A stretch of 64,000 nt of DNA from NCBI GenBank assembly GCA_017620025.1, contig JAFZRF010000003.1:62001-126000 (forward strand). Reading direction: 5' to 3'. The notes beneath the pieces are model-generated. The model was not told the DNA's origin. It was given only the letters and a program-made list of their open reading frames with translations, and ran no database searches. The translations under genes were made by a program, and so were the position numbers. This document shows positions 8,328 through 15,948 of the stretch, piece by piece. The DNA comes from Ruminococcus sp. Lineage in GTDB: Bacteria; Bacillota; Clostridia; Oscillospirales; Ruminococcaceae. How positions within the stretch are numbered: position 1 is the first letter of the stretch; each line of letters starts with the position of its first letter.

Positions 8328-8684
8328 TCATCCTCCGTTCTCGTCGGCGAAGCGGATGATGAGCTTGTGCGGAAGGCAGACTATCGGTGTGCCTTCGTTC
8401 CTGAGTATGCCTGTATTCACACAGGTCTTGTCCGGGCAGTCGGCTTCGGATACGCATATCGTGCCGTCCTTTATGCAGATGGTGTTCTGTCCGCCGTCCG
8501 GAGAGGTGACGGTGAATTCACGGTCTGTCTCCTTATCAAGGTCGATACGGTATATTATCTCTCCGTTCTGTTCGATTACGGCGATATGCTGACCGGTTCT
8601 GAGACTCATCAGTATAACTGCCGCTGCGGCTGCAAGGAAGATGACGATAACGGCGGCAAGGCATATCTTAACGCCCTTAGTCAC
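8328..8684 (-). CDS. NusG domain II-containing membrane-anchored protein
   Basis: 118 residues. One membrane helix (~7-27) is followed by a NusG-II beta domain with Cys residues in SEADCPDKTC and a C-terminal IVCLPHKLIIR motif that is typical of the stand-alone family. It is not a transcription factor: it lacks the NGN domain and lies outside the membrane. The start is GTG at 8684 (preceded by GGAGGTGAT) and overlaps the apbE stop by 8 nt. These proteins go with ApbE and FMN-carrying electron-transfer systems. Confidence 0.88.
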   Translation of the reverse strand: MTKGVKICLAAVIVIFLAAAAAVILMSLRTGQHIAVIEQNGEIIYRIDLDKETDREFTVTSPDGGQNTICIKDGTICVSEADCPDKTCVNTGILRNEGTPIVCLPHKLIIRFADENGG

Positions 8685-9711
8685 GGGAGATCACCTCCGC
8701 CTTCATATCGCTCAGATTGGTGAAGCTGCCGGAAATACCCTCAGTAAAGAGTATCTCACCTTCATCGGTGACGAGTATCATATCGAAGTCCTCGCCGCTT
8801 TCCCTGTAGAAGCTGACGGCACGTTCCTTGCCGGAAACGAACATGGCAGTCGAGAGGGCATCGCACATCAGGCCGCTTTCACCTATGACAGTGGCCGATA
8901 CTATGCCGTTATCCGCCGGACAGCCGTCCGCCGGGTCGAGTATATGCCAGTAGTCCTTTCCGTCTTCACCTGTGAAGAAACGCTCATAGCTGCCGGAGGT
9001 TATGACTGCTTTGTCGCTTACCTCCACCATGCACATATCCGTATCAGGGGCAAACGGGTCACGCACAGCGACCTTCCATTGTTTCCCGTCAGGCTTGCTG
9101 CCTACGGTCTGTATATTGCCGCCGAGGTTTATCAGCGCAGACCTGACTCCGTTATTCCGCATGATGTCTGCGGCGCAGTCGCTTGCATACCCTTTTGCCA
9201 CAGAGCCGAGGTCTATCATGACTCCTTCGGGTATCGTTACGGTATTGCCCTCGAGCTTTATCTGCCCGTAGCCGACCTTATCAAGCAGCCCGCTGAGCTC
9301 GTCAGAGCCGGGAATGCGGTATTCTCCCGTAGTAAAGCCCCATGCACGGAGTACAGGATACATTGTTATATCAAGAGCACCGCCTGTCTTTTCACACCAG
9401 CCGAGAGCATCTCCTATTATGCCTGCGGTATCATCTGACACCGTAACGTTTTCCGCACCGCTGTTGATGCGGCTGATATCGCTGTCCTCCTTAGTGACAG
9501 AGAATTCGTCCTCAAGCAGCATGATGCGTTCTTTCGTATCGGAAAGAGCTTTCTCAGCGCCCTCGCCGTATGCCTTTACGGTCATGAAGGTATCCATTGC
9601 GAAGAAATCGGCCGAGAACGGCGTATCAGCACTGATGCTGCTTCCCGTGCAGGCGCACAGGACGGTCAGAAGGGGAGCGCAGAGCATTGCTGCGGCAATT
9701 CGTTTATCCAT
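8677..9711 (-). CDS. apbE: FAD:protein FMN transferase, lipoprotein
   Basis: 344 residues with a lipoprotein signal (VLCAC; lipidated Cys ~21). ApbE moves FMN from FAD onto Thr/Ser of a target protein outside the membrane. Visible hallmarks are FFAMDTFMTVKAYG near the N-terminus, GALDITMYPVLRAWGF, IDLGSVAKGYASD, ALINLGGNIQTVG and the C-terminal DALSTAMFV. First gene of a four-gene minus-strand operon. No obvious FMN acceptor (FMN-binding domain) is encoded in the window, so the substrate must lie elsewhere. Confidence 0.95.
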   Translation of the reverse strand: MDKRIAAAMLCAPLLTVLCACTGSSISADTPFSADFFAMDTFMTVKAYGEGAEKALSDTKERIMLLEDEFSVTKEDSDISRINSGAENVTVSDDTAGIIGDALGWCEKTGGALDITMYPVLRAWGFTTGEYRIPGSDELSGLLDKVGYGQIKLEGNTVTIPEGVMIDLGSVAKGYASDCAADIMRNNGVRSALINLGGNIQTVGSKPDGKQWKVAVRDPFAPDTDMCMVEVSDKAVITSGSYERFFTGEDGKDYWHILDPADGCPADNGIVSATVIGESGLMCDALSTAMFVSGKERAVSFYRESGEDFDMILVTDEGEILFTEGISGSFTNLSDMKAEVISRD

Positions 9712-9756
9712 AGCTTATCCTTTCTGTACAGCGGACAAGCCCTGCCCGCACCAGAT

Positions 9757-9785
9757 ATTATACCACAGAATAACGTTGTTTGCAA
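9757..9785 (-). promoter_or_regulatory. SigA promoter of the apbE operon
   Basis: On the minus strand TTGCAA (9780-9785), 17-nt spacer and TATAAT (9757-9762), with TGG before the -10. It lies ~45 nt upstream of apbE. No flavin riboswitch fits into so short a leader. Confidence 0.75.
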
Positions 9786-9843
9786 GTGCAAATAAAACAC
9801 ATTTGCGCTTAAATAATTTTAATCAAAAAACAATAAAAATCTC

Positions 9844-9872
9844 TTGCAAAAAGACTGATAAAAGGTTATAAT
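9844..9872 (+). promoter_or_regulatory. SigA promoter of the SGNH-like gene
   Basis: TTGCAA at 9844-9849, 17-nt spacer, TATAAT at 9867-9872. It is divergent from the apbE promoter. Confidence 0.72.
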
Positions 9873-9921
9873 AGAAATACAGTGCATAAATTGCAAAAGA
9901 ATACTGATGTGGAGATATAAA

Positions 9922-10788
9922 ATGGAAAAGGATAAAAAGAGAACTGTACACAGATCAAGCAGCAAGAAAAAGAACAAACCGAAGCTGAGATTCAGTATAG
10001 GCTGGCTCATCTTCATTTTTATAATATCATTCCTCGCCTGCTTCATACTCTATATGATAGCGGCGAACTTCAACCCCGATTTCTTCCTTGAGGAATTTGA
10101 TTCCATTTCAGATATCGTTCCGGAGGAAAAACCGACTGAACCGACGACAGAGCTGACCACCGAGATCACTGAGGAAGCCACTGAGACTGCTGTTGAGCAG
10201 AAGGAGATAGTAAACCCTGTTCCCGAATCAGCAGCGGCAGAACCCTCCTACCTCTCATCCTGCTGCCTTATCACAGGATCCGAACTGGACGGTCTGGACG
10301 AGCATACCTCCTTCACGGACGTTATCTCCAACAAGGAGCTCGGCGCGGCAAACTGCGGAACAGTAAAGGTCGAGAGCAACTACGGTACAGTAACCGTATA
10401 CGAGACTGTCAAGATCAAGAAGCCGGCAAATGTATACCTGATGATCGGCAGCGATGTCGGAAAGGCATCCGTTGATGATCAGATCGCAGCATATACCGCT
10501 CTTATCAACAGCATAAAGGGTGCGCTCCCGGCAACTAACATCTATGTTATTTCCGAGCCTCCTGTGATGTATGACAAGGAGACACTCACAAACGAGGCTA
10601 TAAATGCTTACAATGCTGCTCTTTTGAATATGGCCAACAGCACAGGAGTTTATTACCTTGATCTCCATTCTGCCCTCAGATCCGAGACAGGAACACTGTC
10701 TGAGGCATTCTGGGATTACGAGACCCTGAACTACAACGAGGCAGGCTATCAGACGATAGAGAATTACATTCTCACGCACATCGGTTGA
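9922..10788 (+). CDS. Membrane-anchored SGNH/GDSL-hydrolase-like protein
   Basis: 288 residues. A strongly basic N-terminus (~1-25) precedes one membrane helix (~26-48), then a Thr/Glu-rich spacer (~60-95), then an extracellular SGNH-like domain recognised from VYLMIGSDVGKAS, the ALPATNIYVISEPP block and GVYYLDLHSAL. The usual nucleophile motif GDS is not seen (GSELDG is in its place) and the C-terminal Asp-x-x-His is replaced by NEAGY, so catalysis is doubtful. The ATG at 9922 follows GGAG; an earlier ATG at 9907 has none. Monocistronic. Confidence 0.75.
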   Translation: MEKDKKRTVHRSSSKKKNKPKLRFSIGWLIFIFIISFLACFILYMIAANFNPDFFLEEFDSISDIVPEEKPTEPTTELTTEITEEATETAVEQKEIVNPVPESAAAEPSYLSSCCLITGSELDGLDEHTSFTDVISNKELGAANCGTVKVESNYGTVTVYETVKIKKPANVYLMIGSDVGKASVDDQIAAYTALINSIKGALPATNIYVISEPPVMYDKETLTNEAINAYNAALLNMANSTGVYYLDLHSALRSETGTLSEAFWDYETLNYNEAGYQTIENYILTHIG

Positions 10789-10805
10789 GTTAATAGTTCA
10801 TCATT

Positions 10806-10843
10806 ACCTCTTGACACAATATATTGTGTCAAGAGGTTTTTTG
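10806..10843 (+). terminator. Terminator after SGNH-like gene
   Basis: A 15-bp perfect stem (10806-10820 with 10823-10837) with a 2-nt centre, then TTTTTTG and a second T-rich stretch. The centre of the stem matches the NrdR-box consensus; see the separate entry. Confidence 0.85.
10814..10829. promoter_or_regulatory. NrdR-box-like palindrome upstream of nrdD
   Basis: ACACAATATATTGTGT matches the published NrdR consensus (acaCwAtATaTwGtgt) at all 16 positions. It lies ~130 nt upstream of the nrdD -35 box and inside the terminator stem of the previous gene. NrdR boxes normally come in pairs near the promoter, and no second box is visible at the usual ~31-nt phase. It may serve as terminator and repressor site at once, or be a coincidence. 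Confidence 0.45.
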
Positions 10844-10959
10844 TCTTTTTTTTAATACGTCAACGGAAAATCGCTGAAATTACAGCGTTCTGAGAAAAAT
10901 TCGTGCATATGCAACAATCGACGTTAATAATACGACACTGCGTTTGTGAAACTTATTTG

Positions 10960-10988
10960 TTGACATTACCTTATTTTTGTATTATACT
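10960..10988 (+). promoter_or_regulatory. SigA promoter of nrdD-nrdG
   Basis: Consensus TTGACA at 10960-10965, 17-nt spacer, TATACT at 10983-10988. The leader to nrdD is ~100 nt. The rest of the gap 10789-11094 holds only the terminator and NrdR-like site listed separately. Confidence 0.78.
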
Positions 10989-11094
10989 AATAAAGAACCT
11001 TGTGTACGAATAGAAAGAGAGATACAACATATAGTATAATGCAGAGGGCAAAACCTAATGCAGAGAGTTGAATCTATTGGAGCGGAGGTATAAC

Positions 11095-13413
11095 ATGATA
11101 ATCCATATTATCAAGAGGGACGGCAGACAGGTTCCGTTCAATATCGAGAAGATCGCAAATGCGGTGTTCAAGGCTGCGGAATCCTGCGGAGGCAGCGATA
11201 TGAAGACATCCATGGATGTTGCTGCGGAGGTCTGCAATACCTATGAGGCAAACAATCCCGGAAAGACACCTACGGTTGAGGATATCCAGGATCTTGTCGA
11301 AAAGACTCTTATTGAAAAGGGCCACGCACGTACAGCCAAGGCTTACATCCTCTACAGATACGAGCGCACACGCTCAAGAGAGATGAAGACCAACCTTATG
11401 TGCGTACTCAACGAGCTGACCTTCAGTGACGCAAAGGACAGCGATATCAAGAGAGAGAATGCCAATATCGACGGCGATACTGCAATGGGTACCATGCTGA
11501 AATACGGCTCCGTATCAGCCAAGGAGTACTATGAGATGTACGTACTTGACCCTGACCATGCAAAGGCTCACCGTGAGGGCGATATACACATCCACGATCT
11601 TGATTTCTACACACTTACTACTACCTGTACACAGATCGATCTTACCAAGCTCTTCCGCAACGGCTTCTCAACAGGACACGGCTTCCTCAGAGAACCGAAT
11701 GATATATCAAGCTATTCCGCTCTTGCCTGCATCGCTATCCAGTCGAACCAGAACGACCAGCACGGCGGCCAGAGCATACCCACCTTCGATTACGCTATGG
11801 CAGAGGGCATAAAGAAGACCTTCGCAAGCAGATACACTCAGAACATCGCACGTGGTCTGTGTCTGCTGACCGGTACTGTCAATGCTACAGAGAAGGCAAA
11901 GGAGATCCGCAAGAAGGTAACGGATGCCTGCGGTCTCAAGCCTGTCCTTGCTGCTGACAACGGCTATCAGGAGAAGGAGATGGATGTACTACTTGAGTAC
12001 ACCGACAGAGAGACAGCTGAAAAGCTCCAGACCTTCGCTCAGAAGAACGCAGAGCTTGAGACAGACAGAGCTGCATATCAGGCTATGGAGGCTCTGATTC
12101 ACAACCTCAATACCATGAACAGCCGTGCAGGAGCACAGACTCCCTTCAGCTCCATCAACTACGGCACAGATACCTCTCCAGAGGGCAGGATGGTAATAAA
12201 GAACGTCCTTCTCGCTCAGGAGGCAGGCCTCGGAAACGGCGAGACTCCTATCTTCCCGATACACATCTTCAAGATCAAGGAGGGCATCAACTACAACCCC
12301 GAGGATCCCAACTACGACCTCTTCAAGCTGGCGTGCAGAGTTTCCGCAAAGAGACTCTTCCCCAACTTCTCATTCATAGATGCGCCCTATAACCTCCAGT
12401 ACTACAAGGAGGGCAATCCCGATACCGAGATCGCATATATGGGCTGCCGTACAAGAGTTATAGGCAACAACTACGACCCGTCGAGAGAGATAGTAACAGG
12501 CAGAGGAAACCTCAGCTTCACATCTATCAACCTTCCGAGACTTGCCATAACTTCAAACCACAACGTAGGACTCTTCTTCGACAAGCTTGACAAGATGATG
12601 GATCTTGCCATCGCACAGCTCAAGCACCGCTTCGATATCCAGAAGCAGAAGAGAGTAAGAAACTTCCCCTTCCTCATGGGACAGGGAATATGGATAGATT
12701 CCGACAAGCTCGGCCCCAACGATACCGTTGAGGAGGTCCTCAAGCACGGTACTCTCTCCGTAGGCTTCATCGGCCTTGCTGAGACGCTGAAGGCACTTAT
12801 CGGCGCTCATCACGGTGAGTCCGAGGAGGCAAGAGAGCTCGGTATCGAGATCGTTACCGCAATGAGAAAGAAGCTCGACAAGGAGGCAAAGGAGACAGGT
12901 CTCAACTTCTCTCTGCTCGCAACACCTGCCGAGGGCCTTTCAGGCCGTTTCGTCCGCATGGATGCCAAGAGATACGGCGTAATCGAGGGCGTTACCGACA
13001 GGGATTACTACACCAACTCATTCCATGTGCCGGTATACTATCCTATCAGCGCATTCGATAAGATAAAGATCGAGGCACCCTACCACGAGCTCACCAATGC
13101 AGGTCATATCAGCTATATCGAGCTTGACGGCGATCCGCTCGAGAATCTGCCGGCATTCGAGAAGATCGTCCGCTGCATGAAGGAGAGCGGTATCGGCTAC
13201 GGCGCTATCAACCATCCCGTAGACCGTGATCCCTGCTGCGGATATACAGGCATCATCGGTGATGTATGCCCGCGCTGCGGACGTACTGAGCACAGCAACA
13301 ACGTGGCCTTTGACCGTATCCGCCGCATAACCGGATACCTTGTGGGTACACTCGACAGATTCAATGACGGAAAGAGGGCGGAAGAGCACGACCGTGTAAA
13401 GCACGGCGTGTGA
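11095..13413 (+). CDS. nrdD: Anaerobic ribonucleoside-triphosphate reductase
   Basis: 772 residues. An N-terminal ATP-cone (~1-95, starting MIIHIIKRDGRQVPF) gives allosteric control. The large glycyl-radical domain follows. Near the C-terminus a zinc site is formed by CC and CPRC (around DPCC and DVCPRCG), and the radical glycine is Gly747 in RRITGYL. The enzyme makes dNTPs from NTPs without oxygen. The ATG at 11095 follows GGAGG; the open frame extends 27 nt upstream without a site. It forms an operon with its activase nrdG, 6 nt downstream. Confidence 0.97.
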   Translation: MIIHIIKRDGRQVPFNIEKIANAVFKAAESCGGSDMKTSMDVAAEVCNTYEANNPGKTPTVEDIQDLVEKTLIEKGHARTAKAYILYRYERTRSREMKTNLMCVLNELTFSDAKDSDIKRENANIDGDTAMGTMLKYGSVSAKEYYEMYVLDPDHAKAHREGDIHIHDLDFYTLTTTCTQIDLTKLFRNGFSTGHGFLREPNDISSYSALACIAIQSNQNDQHGGQSIPTFDYAMAEGIKKTFASRYTQNIARGLCLLTGTVNATEKAKEIRKKVTDACGLKPVLAADNGYQEKEMDVLLEYTDRETAEKLQTFAQKNAELETDRAAYQAMEALIHNLNTMNSRAGAQTPFSSINYGTDTSPEGRMVIKNVLLAQEAGLGNGETPIFPIHIFKIKEGINYNPEDPNYDLFKLACRVSAKRLFPNFSFIDAPYNLQYYKEGNPDTEIAYMGCRTRVIGNNYDPSREIVTGRGNLSFTSINLPRLAITSNHNVGLFFDKLDKMMDLAIAQLKHRFDIQKQKRVRNFPFLMGQGIWIDSDKLGPNDTVEEVLKHGTLSVGFIGLAETLKALIGAHHGESEEARELGIEIVTAMRKKLDKEAKETGLNFSLLATPAEGLSGRFVRMDAKRYGVIEGVTDRDYYTNSFHVPVYYPISAFDKIKIEAPYHELTNAGHISYIELDGDPLENLPAFEKIVRCMKESGIGYGAINHPVDRDPCCGYTGIIGDVCPRCGRTEHSNNVAFDRIRRITGYLVGTLDRFNDGKRAEEHDRVKHGV

Positions 13414-13419
13414 TCATCA

Positions 13420-13923
13420 ATGGCACAGCTGAGAATAGCCGGGACCGCCAACGACTCGATCGTTGACGGTCCGGGTATAAGATTTACGGTATTTGTTCAG
13501 GGGTGCCCGCACAACTGTGAGGGCTGCCATAATCCGGGGACACATGATTTCTCCGGAGGAGAGCTGACAGACACAGAAGAGCTGCTTGAGAAGATCAAGG
13601 GCAATCCGCTGCTTGACGGAGTCACGTTCAGCGGCGGCGAGCCTTTCTGTCAGGCAGAGACGCTTGCAAAGCTCGGAAGGCAGATAAAGGAATTGGGAAT
13701 GAATATCGTGACGTATACCGGATATGATTTCGAGGAGCTGTATGAGAACCGTGATAAGCACGGCTGGGGAGAGCTTCTCGGAGTTACCGATATACTTATA
13801 GACGGCAAATTCATCCTTGCACTCAAGGACTGGGAGATCAAGTTCAGGGGCAGCAGCAATCAGCGCTACCTTGACTGTCAGGCAAGTCTGAGAGAGGGAA
13901 GGGCGATAGCCGCCGAGGTATAA
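13420..13923 (+). CDS. nrdG: Anaerobic ribonucleotide reductase activating protein
   Basis: 167 residues, radical-SAM enzyme. The 4Fe-4S cysteines are Cys29, Cys33 and Cys36 in CPHNCEGC, preceded by GPGIRFTVFVQG, a typical NrdG pattern. The GGEP motif (FSGGEPF) binds S-adenosylmethionine. It installs the glycyl radical in NrdD. Confidence 0.96.
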   Translation: MAQLRIAGTANDSIVDGPGIRFTVFVQGCPHNCEGCHNPGTHDFSGGELTDTEELLEKIKGNPLLDGVTFSGGEPFCQAETLAKLGRQIKELGMNIVTYTGYDFEELYENRDKHGWGELLGVTDILIDGKFILALKDWEIKFRGSSNQRYLDCQASLREGRAIAAEV

Positions 13924-13927
13924 AAAA

Positions 13928-13961
13928 ACCGGAGGGCAACACCCTCCGGTAAATTTTTTTC
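13928..13961. terminator. Bidirectional terminator between nrdG and the 6S-like RNA
   Basis: A 9-bp stem (13928-13936 with 13942-13950). T-runs follow on both strands: ATTTTTTT on plus after the stem, and TTTTTTTAT on minus. It can end nrdG and, from the other side, the convergent RNA. Confidence 0.85.
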
Positions 13962-13969
13962 AGATGAAA

Positions 13970-14183
13970 AATAATCCGCCTTGCCGTCATATAGTGATAA
14001 AACCCGCACTAAGCAGGTGGGTAAACGCCCGAGTGTTTCTCGCTCCCTTCTTCCGCAGGGCGGGAGGTCTGCAGTCCGCACACGGAGCTGAATTCCCTTG
14101 TAAAATGTGTTGGATCATATGAACTATAATTACCCGAACAAGGCAGAATATTGTTGTGTCTGAAGACCTTTCTCTTTTGGTCT
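13970..14183 (-). ncRNA. ssrS: Probable 6S RNA (structured small RNA convergent with nrdDG)
   Basis: No open frame explains this stretch, yet it has a consensus promoter and a terminator on the minus strand. The predicted transcript starts near 14183. A small hairpin (14164-14183) is followed by a 14-bp closing stem with one mismatch, pairing 14139-14152 with 13970-13983. Inside it is ~155 nt of partly paired sequence with an apical CTCCC/GGGAG stem. A ~185-nt rod closed by its ends with internal loops is the shape of 6S RNA, the RNA polymerase decoy. The assignment rests on size, shape and isolation, not on a search. Other structured RNAs are possible. Confidence 0.55.
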
Positions 14184-14189
14184 GTATAT

Positions 14190-14218
14190 ATTATAGCATA
14201 TACTTTTCAAAAAATCAA
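14190..14218 (-). promoter_or_regulatory. Promoter of the 6S-like RNA
   Basis: On the minus strand TTGATT (14213-14218), 17-nt spacer, TATAAT (14190-14195), with TGC before the -10. Confidence 0.72.
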
Positions 14219-14252
14219 GTCTTTTTTTATAAAAATCTGTCAGTTTTTTACA

Positions 14253-14558
14253 TTATTCGTCGTCTTCGTCCTCGCCGAGAGTTTCCTCCATGCGCTTGAG
14301 AAATACTTCCGATATCCTGAGATATTCCTCGTCGTCCTCTATGGAAGCAAGTATTTCCTCGCCGTCCTCTTCGATCGTCTTGAGGATAACGAGCTCGAGG
14401 TCTGCCGAGAGTATATCCTTCTCGTCAAACTCCGGCATAAGTGCGTAGTATACCTCGTCATCTACCTCGGCAACGTCGATGAGCTCGAAATTCTTCTTGT
14501 TTCCTTCGTCGTCCACCAGCTCGATGAGCTCCGGTGTGTATTCATTCATTTCTTCCAT
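14253..14558 (-). CDS. DUF1292 (YrzB-like) acidic protein
   Basis: 101 residues, very acidic (runs of Asp/Glu at both ends). The segment FELIDVAEVDDEVYYALMP is typical of DUF1292, a small family widespread in Bacillota, often near yrrK and the RNase-like genes. Function not established. It is monocistronic here with its own promoter, and its 3' end lies ~35 nt from the 6S-like promoter. Confidence 0.85.
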   Translation of the reverse strand: MEEMNEYTPELIELVDDEGNKKNFELIDVAEVDDEVYYALMPEFDEKDILSADLELVILKTIEEDGEEILASIEDDEEYLRISEVFLKRMEETLGEDEDDE

Positions 14559-14602
14559 TGTTATCTCCGTTCCGGTACTCTGTGTACCTGTATAGTAATT
14601 AC

Positions 14603-14631
14603 ATTATACACTAAAACCGTCTGTATTGCAA
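14603..14631 (-). promoter_or_regulatory. SigA promoter of DUF1292 gene
   Basis: On the minus strand TTGCAA (14626-14631), 17-nt spacer, TATAAT (14603-14608), ~45 nt upstream of the ATG. Confidence 0.72.
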
Positions 14632-14748
14632 GAGGAAAATAAAAGCTGTCAGAGCGTGCCTGAACGGCATCCGCTGCGGGTGCTGCCGGGAAATGCCTGT
14701 AAATGGCGGTATACGTCGCATATGTCGGCTCCGGAGCTTAGAAAAGTC

Positions 14749-14777
14749 TTGACATTGACCCTGTTTTGTGGTACTAT
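14749..14777 (+). promoter_or_regulatory. SigA promoter of the aro operon
   Basis: TTGACA at 14749-14754, 17-nt spacer, TACTAT at 14772-14777 preceded by TGG. The transcript would run through the hairpin leader before aroB. Confidence 0.72.
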
Positions 14778-14813
14778 TATATAGAGAAAAAACATCTTGC
14801 TGGTGATAAAGTA

Positions 14814-14880
14814 CACTGTACCGGAGGGTATCCGGCAGTGCCGACCGCTGCGTTGACAGAAAGGAAGCGGCGGTCTTTTT
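14814..14880 (+). promoter_or_regulatory. Structured leader with terminator before aroB (candidate attenuator)
   Basis: Between the promoter and aroB are two hairpins. The first is a two-part stem, CACTG/CAGTG (14814-14818 with 14836-14840) enclosing CCGGA/TCCGG (14821-14825 with 14831-14835). The second is a 9-bp terminator (14843-14851 with 14867-14875) ending in TTTTT at 14876-14880. Transcription must pass the terminator to reach aroB, so conditional read-through is likely. I see no T-box GGGTGG element and no aromatic-codon leader peptide. The ligand or factor is unknown. Confidence 0.55.
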
Positions 14881-14902
14881 GTCTCTGAAAGGAAGTGTCC
14901 GT

Positions 14903-15946
14903 GTGAGGAAGATCAGCGTTAATACAAGCACACCGTATGAGGTTATAATAGAGCGTGGCAGTCTTGCACGCACCGGCAGCCTTATCGTCGGAATTACAGA
15001 TTCCCGCAGGGCAGTCGTCATCACAGACGATACTGTCGGAGGTCTCTATGCAGAGGATCTTATGGATTCTCTTTCTGATGCCGGAATAAAGGCAGATGTG
15101 TTTGTTTTCCCGCATGGCGAGCAGTCCAAGAGCATTAAGACTCTCAGCGATATTTACGACTTCCTCTGTGAGGCGGAGATCACCCGCAGCGATCTTCTCA
15201 TAGCGCTCGGCGGCGGCGTAGTCGGCGATATAACCGGCTTTGCAGCTGCAACATATCTGCGCGGCATAGACTTCGTACAGATACCCACGACACTCCTTTC
15301 ACAGGTGGACTCCTCAGTCGGCGGCAAGACCGCTGTTGATATCCCCGGCGGAAAGAACCTCGTCGGCGCATTCAAGCAGCCGAAACTCGTCATCTGCGAC
15401 AGCGATATTCTCCGTACACTTCCGGAGGAGGAGCTTGCCTGCGGTATGGCAGAGGTAATAAAATACGGAATGATACGTGACAAGGACCTCTTTGAGCTTA
15501 TCGCCTCACATGACATCACCAATGTCGATGAGATAATGGACGAGCTCGTTTACAGATGTATCGATATCAAGCGTGAGGTCGTTGAACACGATGAATTTGA
15601 CAGGGGCGAGAGGATGATGCTGAACTTCGGCCATACCCTCGGCCATGCGATTGAGGGCTGGCACAACTACACTGACTATACTCATGGTATGGGCGTAGCA
15701 GCCGGTATGTGCATGATAACCGACCGACTTGCAAACAAGCCGGTTGCTGATGCTCTCAGGAAGTGCGTAGAGGCTTATAATCTGCCGACAGGCACAGAGG
15801 CGCCGATGAAGGAACTGCTTCCGTTCTGCTCAAAGGACAAGAAGCGTGAATCCGGCTCTATCAGCTACATCGTCTGCCGTGAGATAGGAAAGGCAGAGAT
15901 AGTAAAGGTGCCTGTGACTGAGTTTGAAAAGCTCATGGAGGGCTGA
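14903..15946 (+). CDS. aroB: 3-dehydroquinate synthase
   Basis: 347 residues. It converts DAHP to 3-dehydroquinate, the second step to chorismate, using NAD and a divalent metal. The signature GGGVVGDITGFAAATYLRGI and PTTLLSQVDSSVGGKTAVD is intact, as are the metal-binding histidines in GHTLGHAIE. The start is GTG at 14903, set by AAGGAAG 8 nt upstream; the upstream TTG at 14879 lies inside the leader terminator. First gene of aroB-aroA-aroC. Confidence 0.95.
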   Translation: MRKISVNTSTPYEVIIERGSLARTGSLIVGITDSRRAVVITDDTVGGLYAEDLMDSLSDAGIKADVFVFPHGEQSKSIKTLSDIYDFLCEAEITRSDLLIALGGGVVGDITGFAAATYLRGIDFVQIPTTLLSQVDSSVGGKTAVDIPGGKNLVGAFKQPKLVICDSDILRTLPEEELACGMAEVIKYGMIRDKDLFELIASHDITNVDEIMDELVYRCIDIKREVVEHDEFDRGERMMLNFGHTLGHAIEGWHNYTDYTHGMGVAAGMCMITDRLANKPVADALRKCVEAYNLPTGTEAPMKELLPFCSKDKKRESGSISYIVCREIGKAEIVKVPVTEFEKLMEG

Positions 15947-15948
15947 AT

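Noticed and set aside
10814..10829. A paired second NrdR box
   Set aside because: Positions ~31 nt up- and downstream were inspected and do not resemble the consensus; the partial likeness near 11026-11040 is too weak.
14055..14066. CCGCAGGGCG in the 6S-like RNA resembles part of repeat A/B
   Set aside because: Only ten bases match and the surrounding hairpins differ; it is part of the RNA fold.
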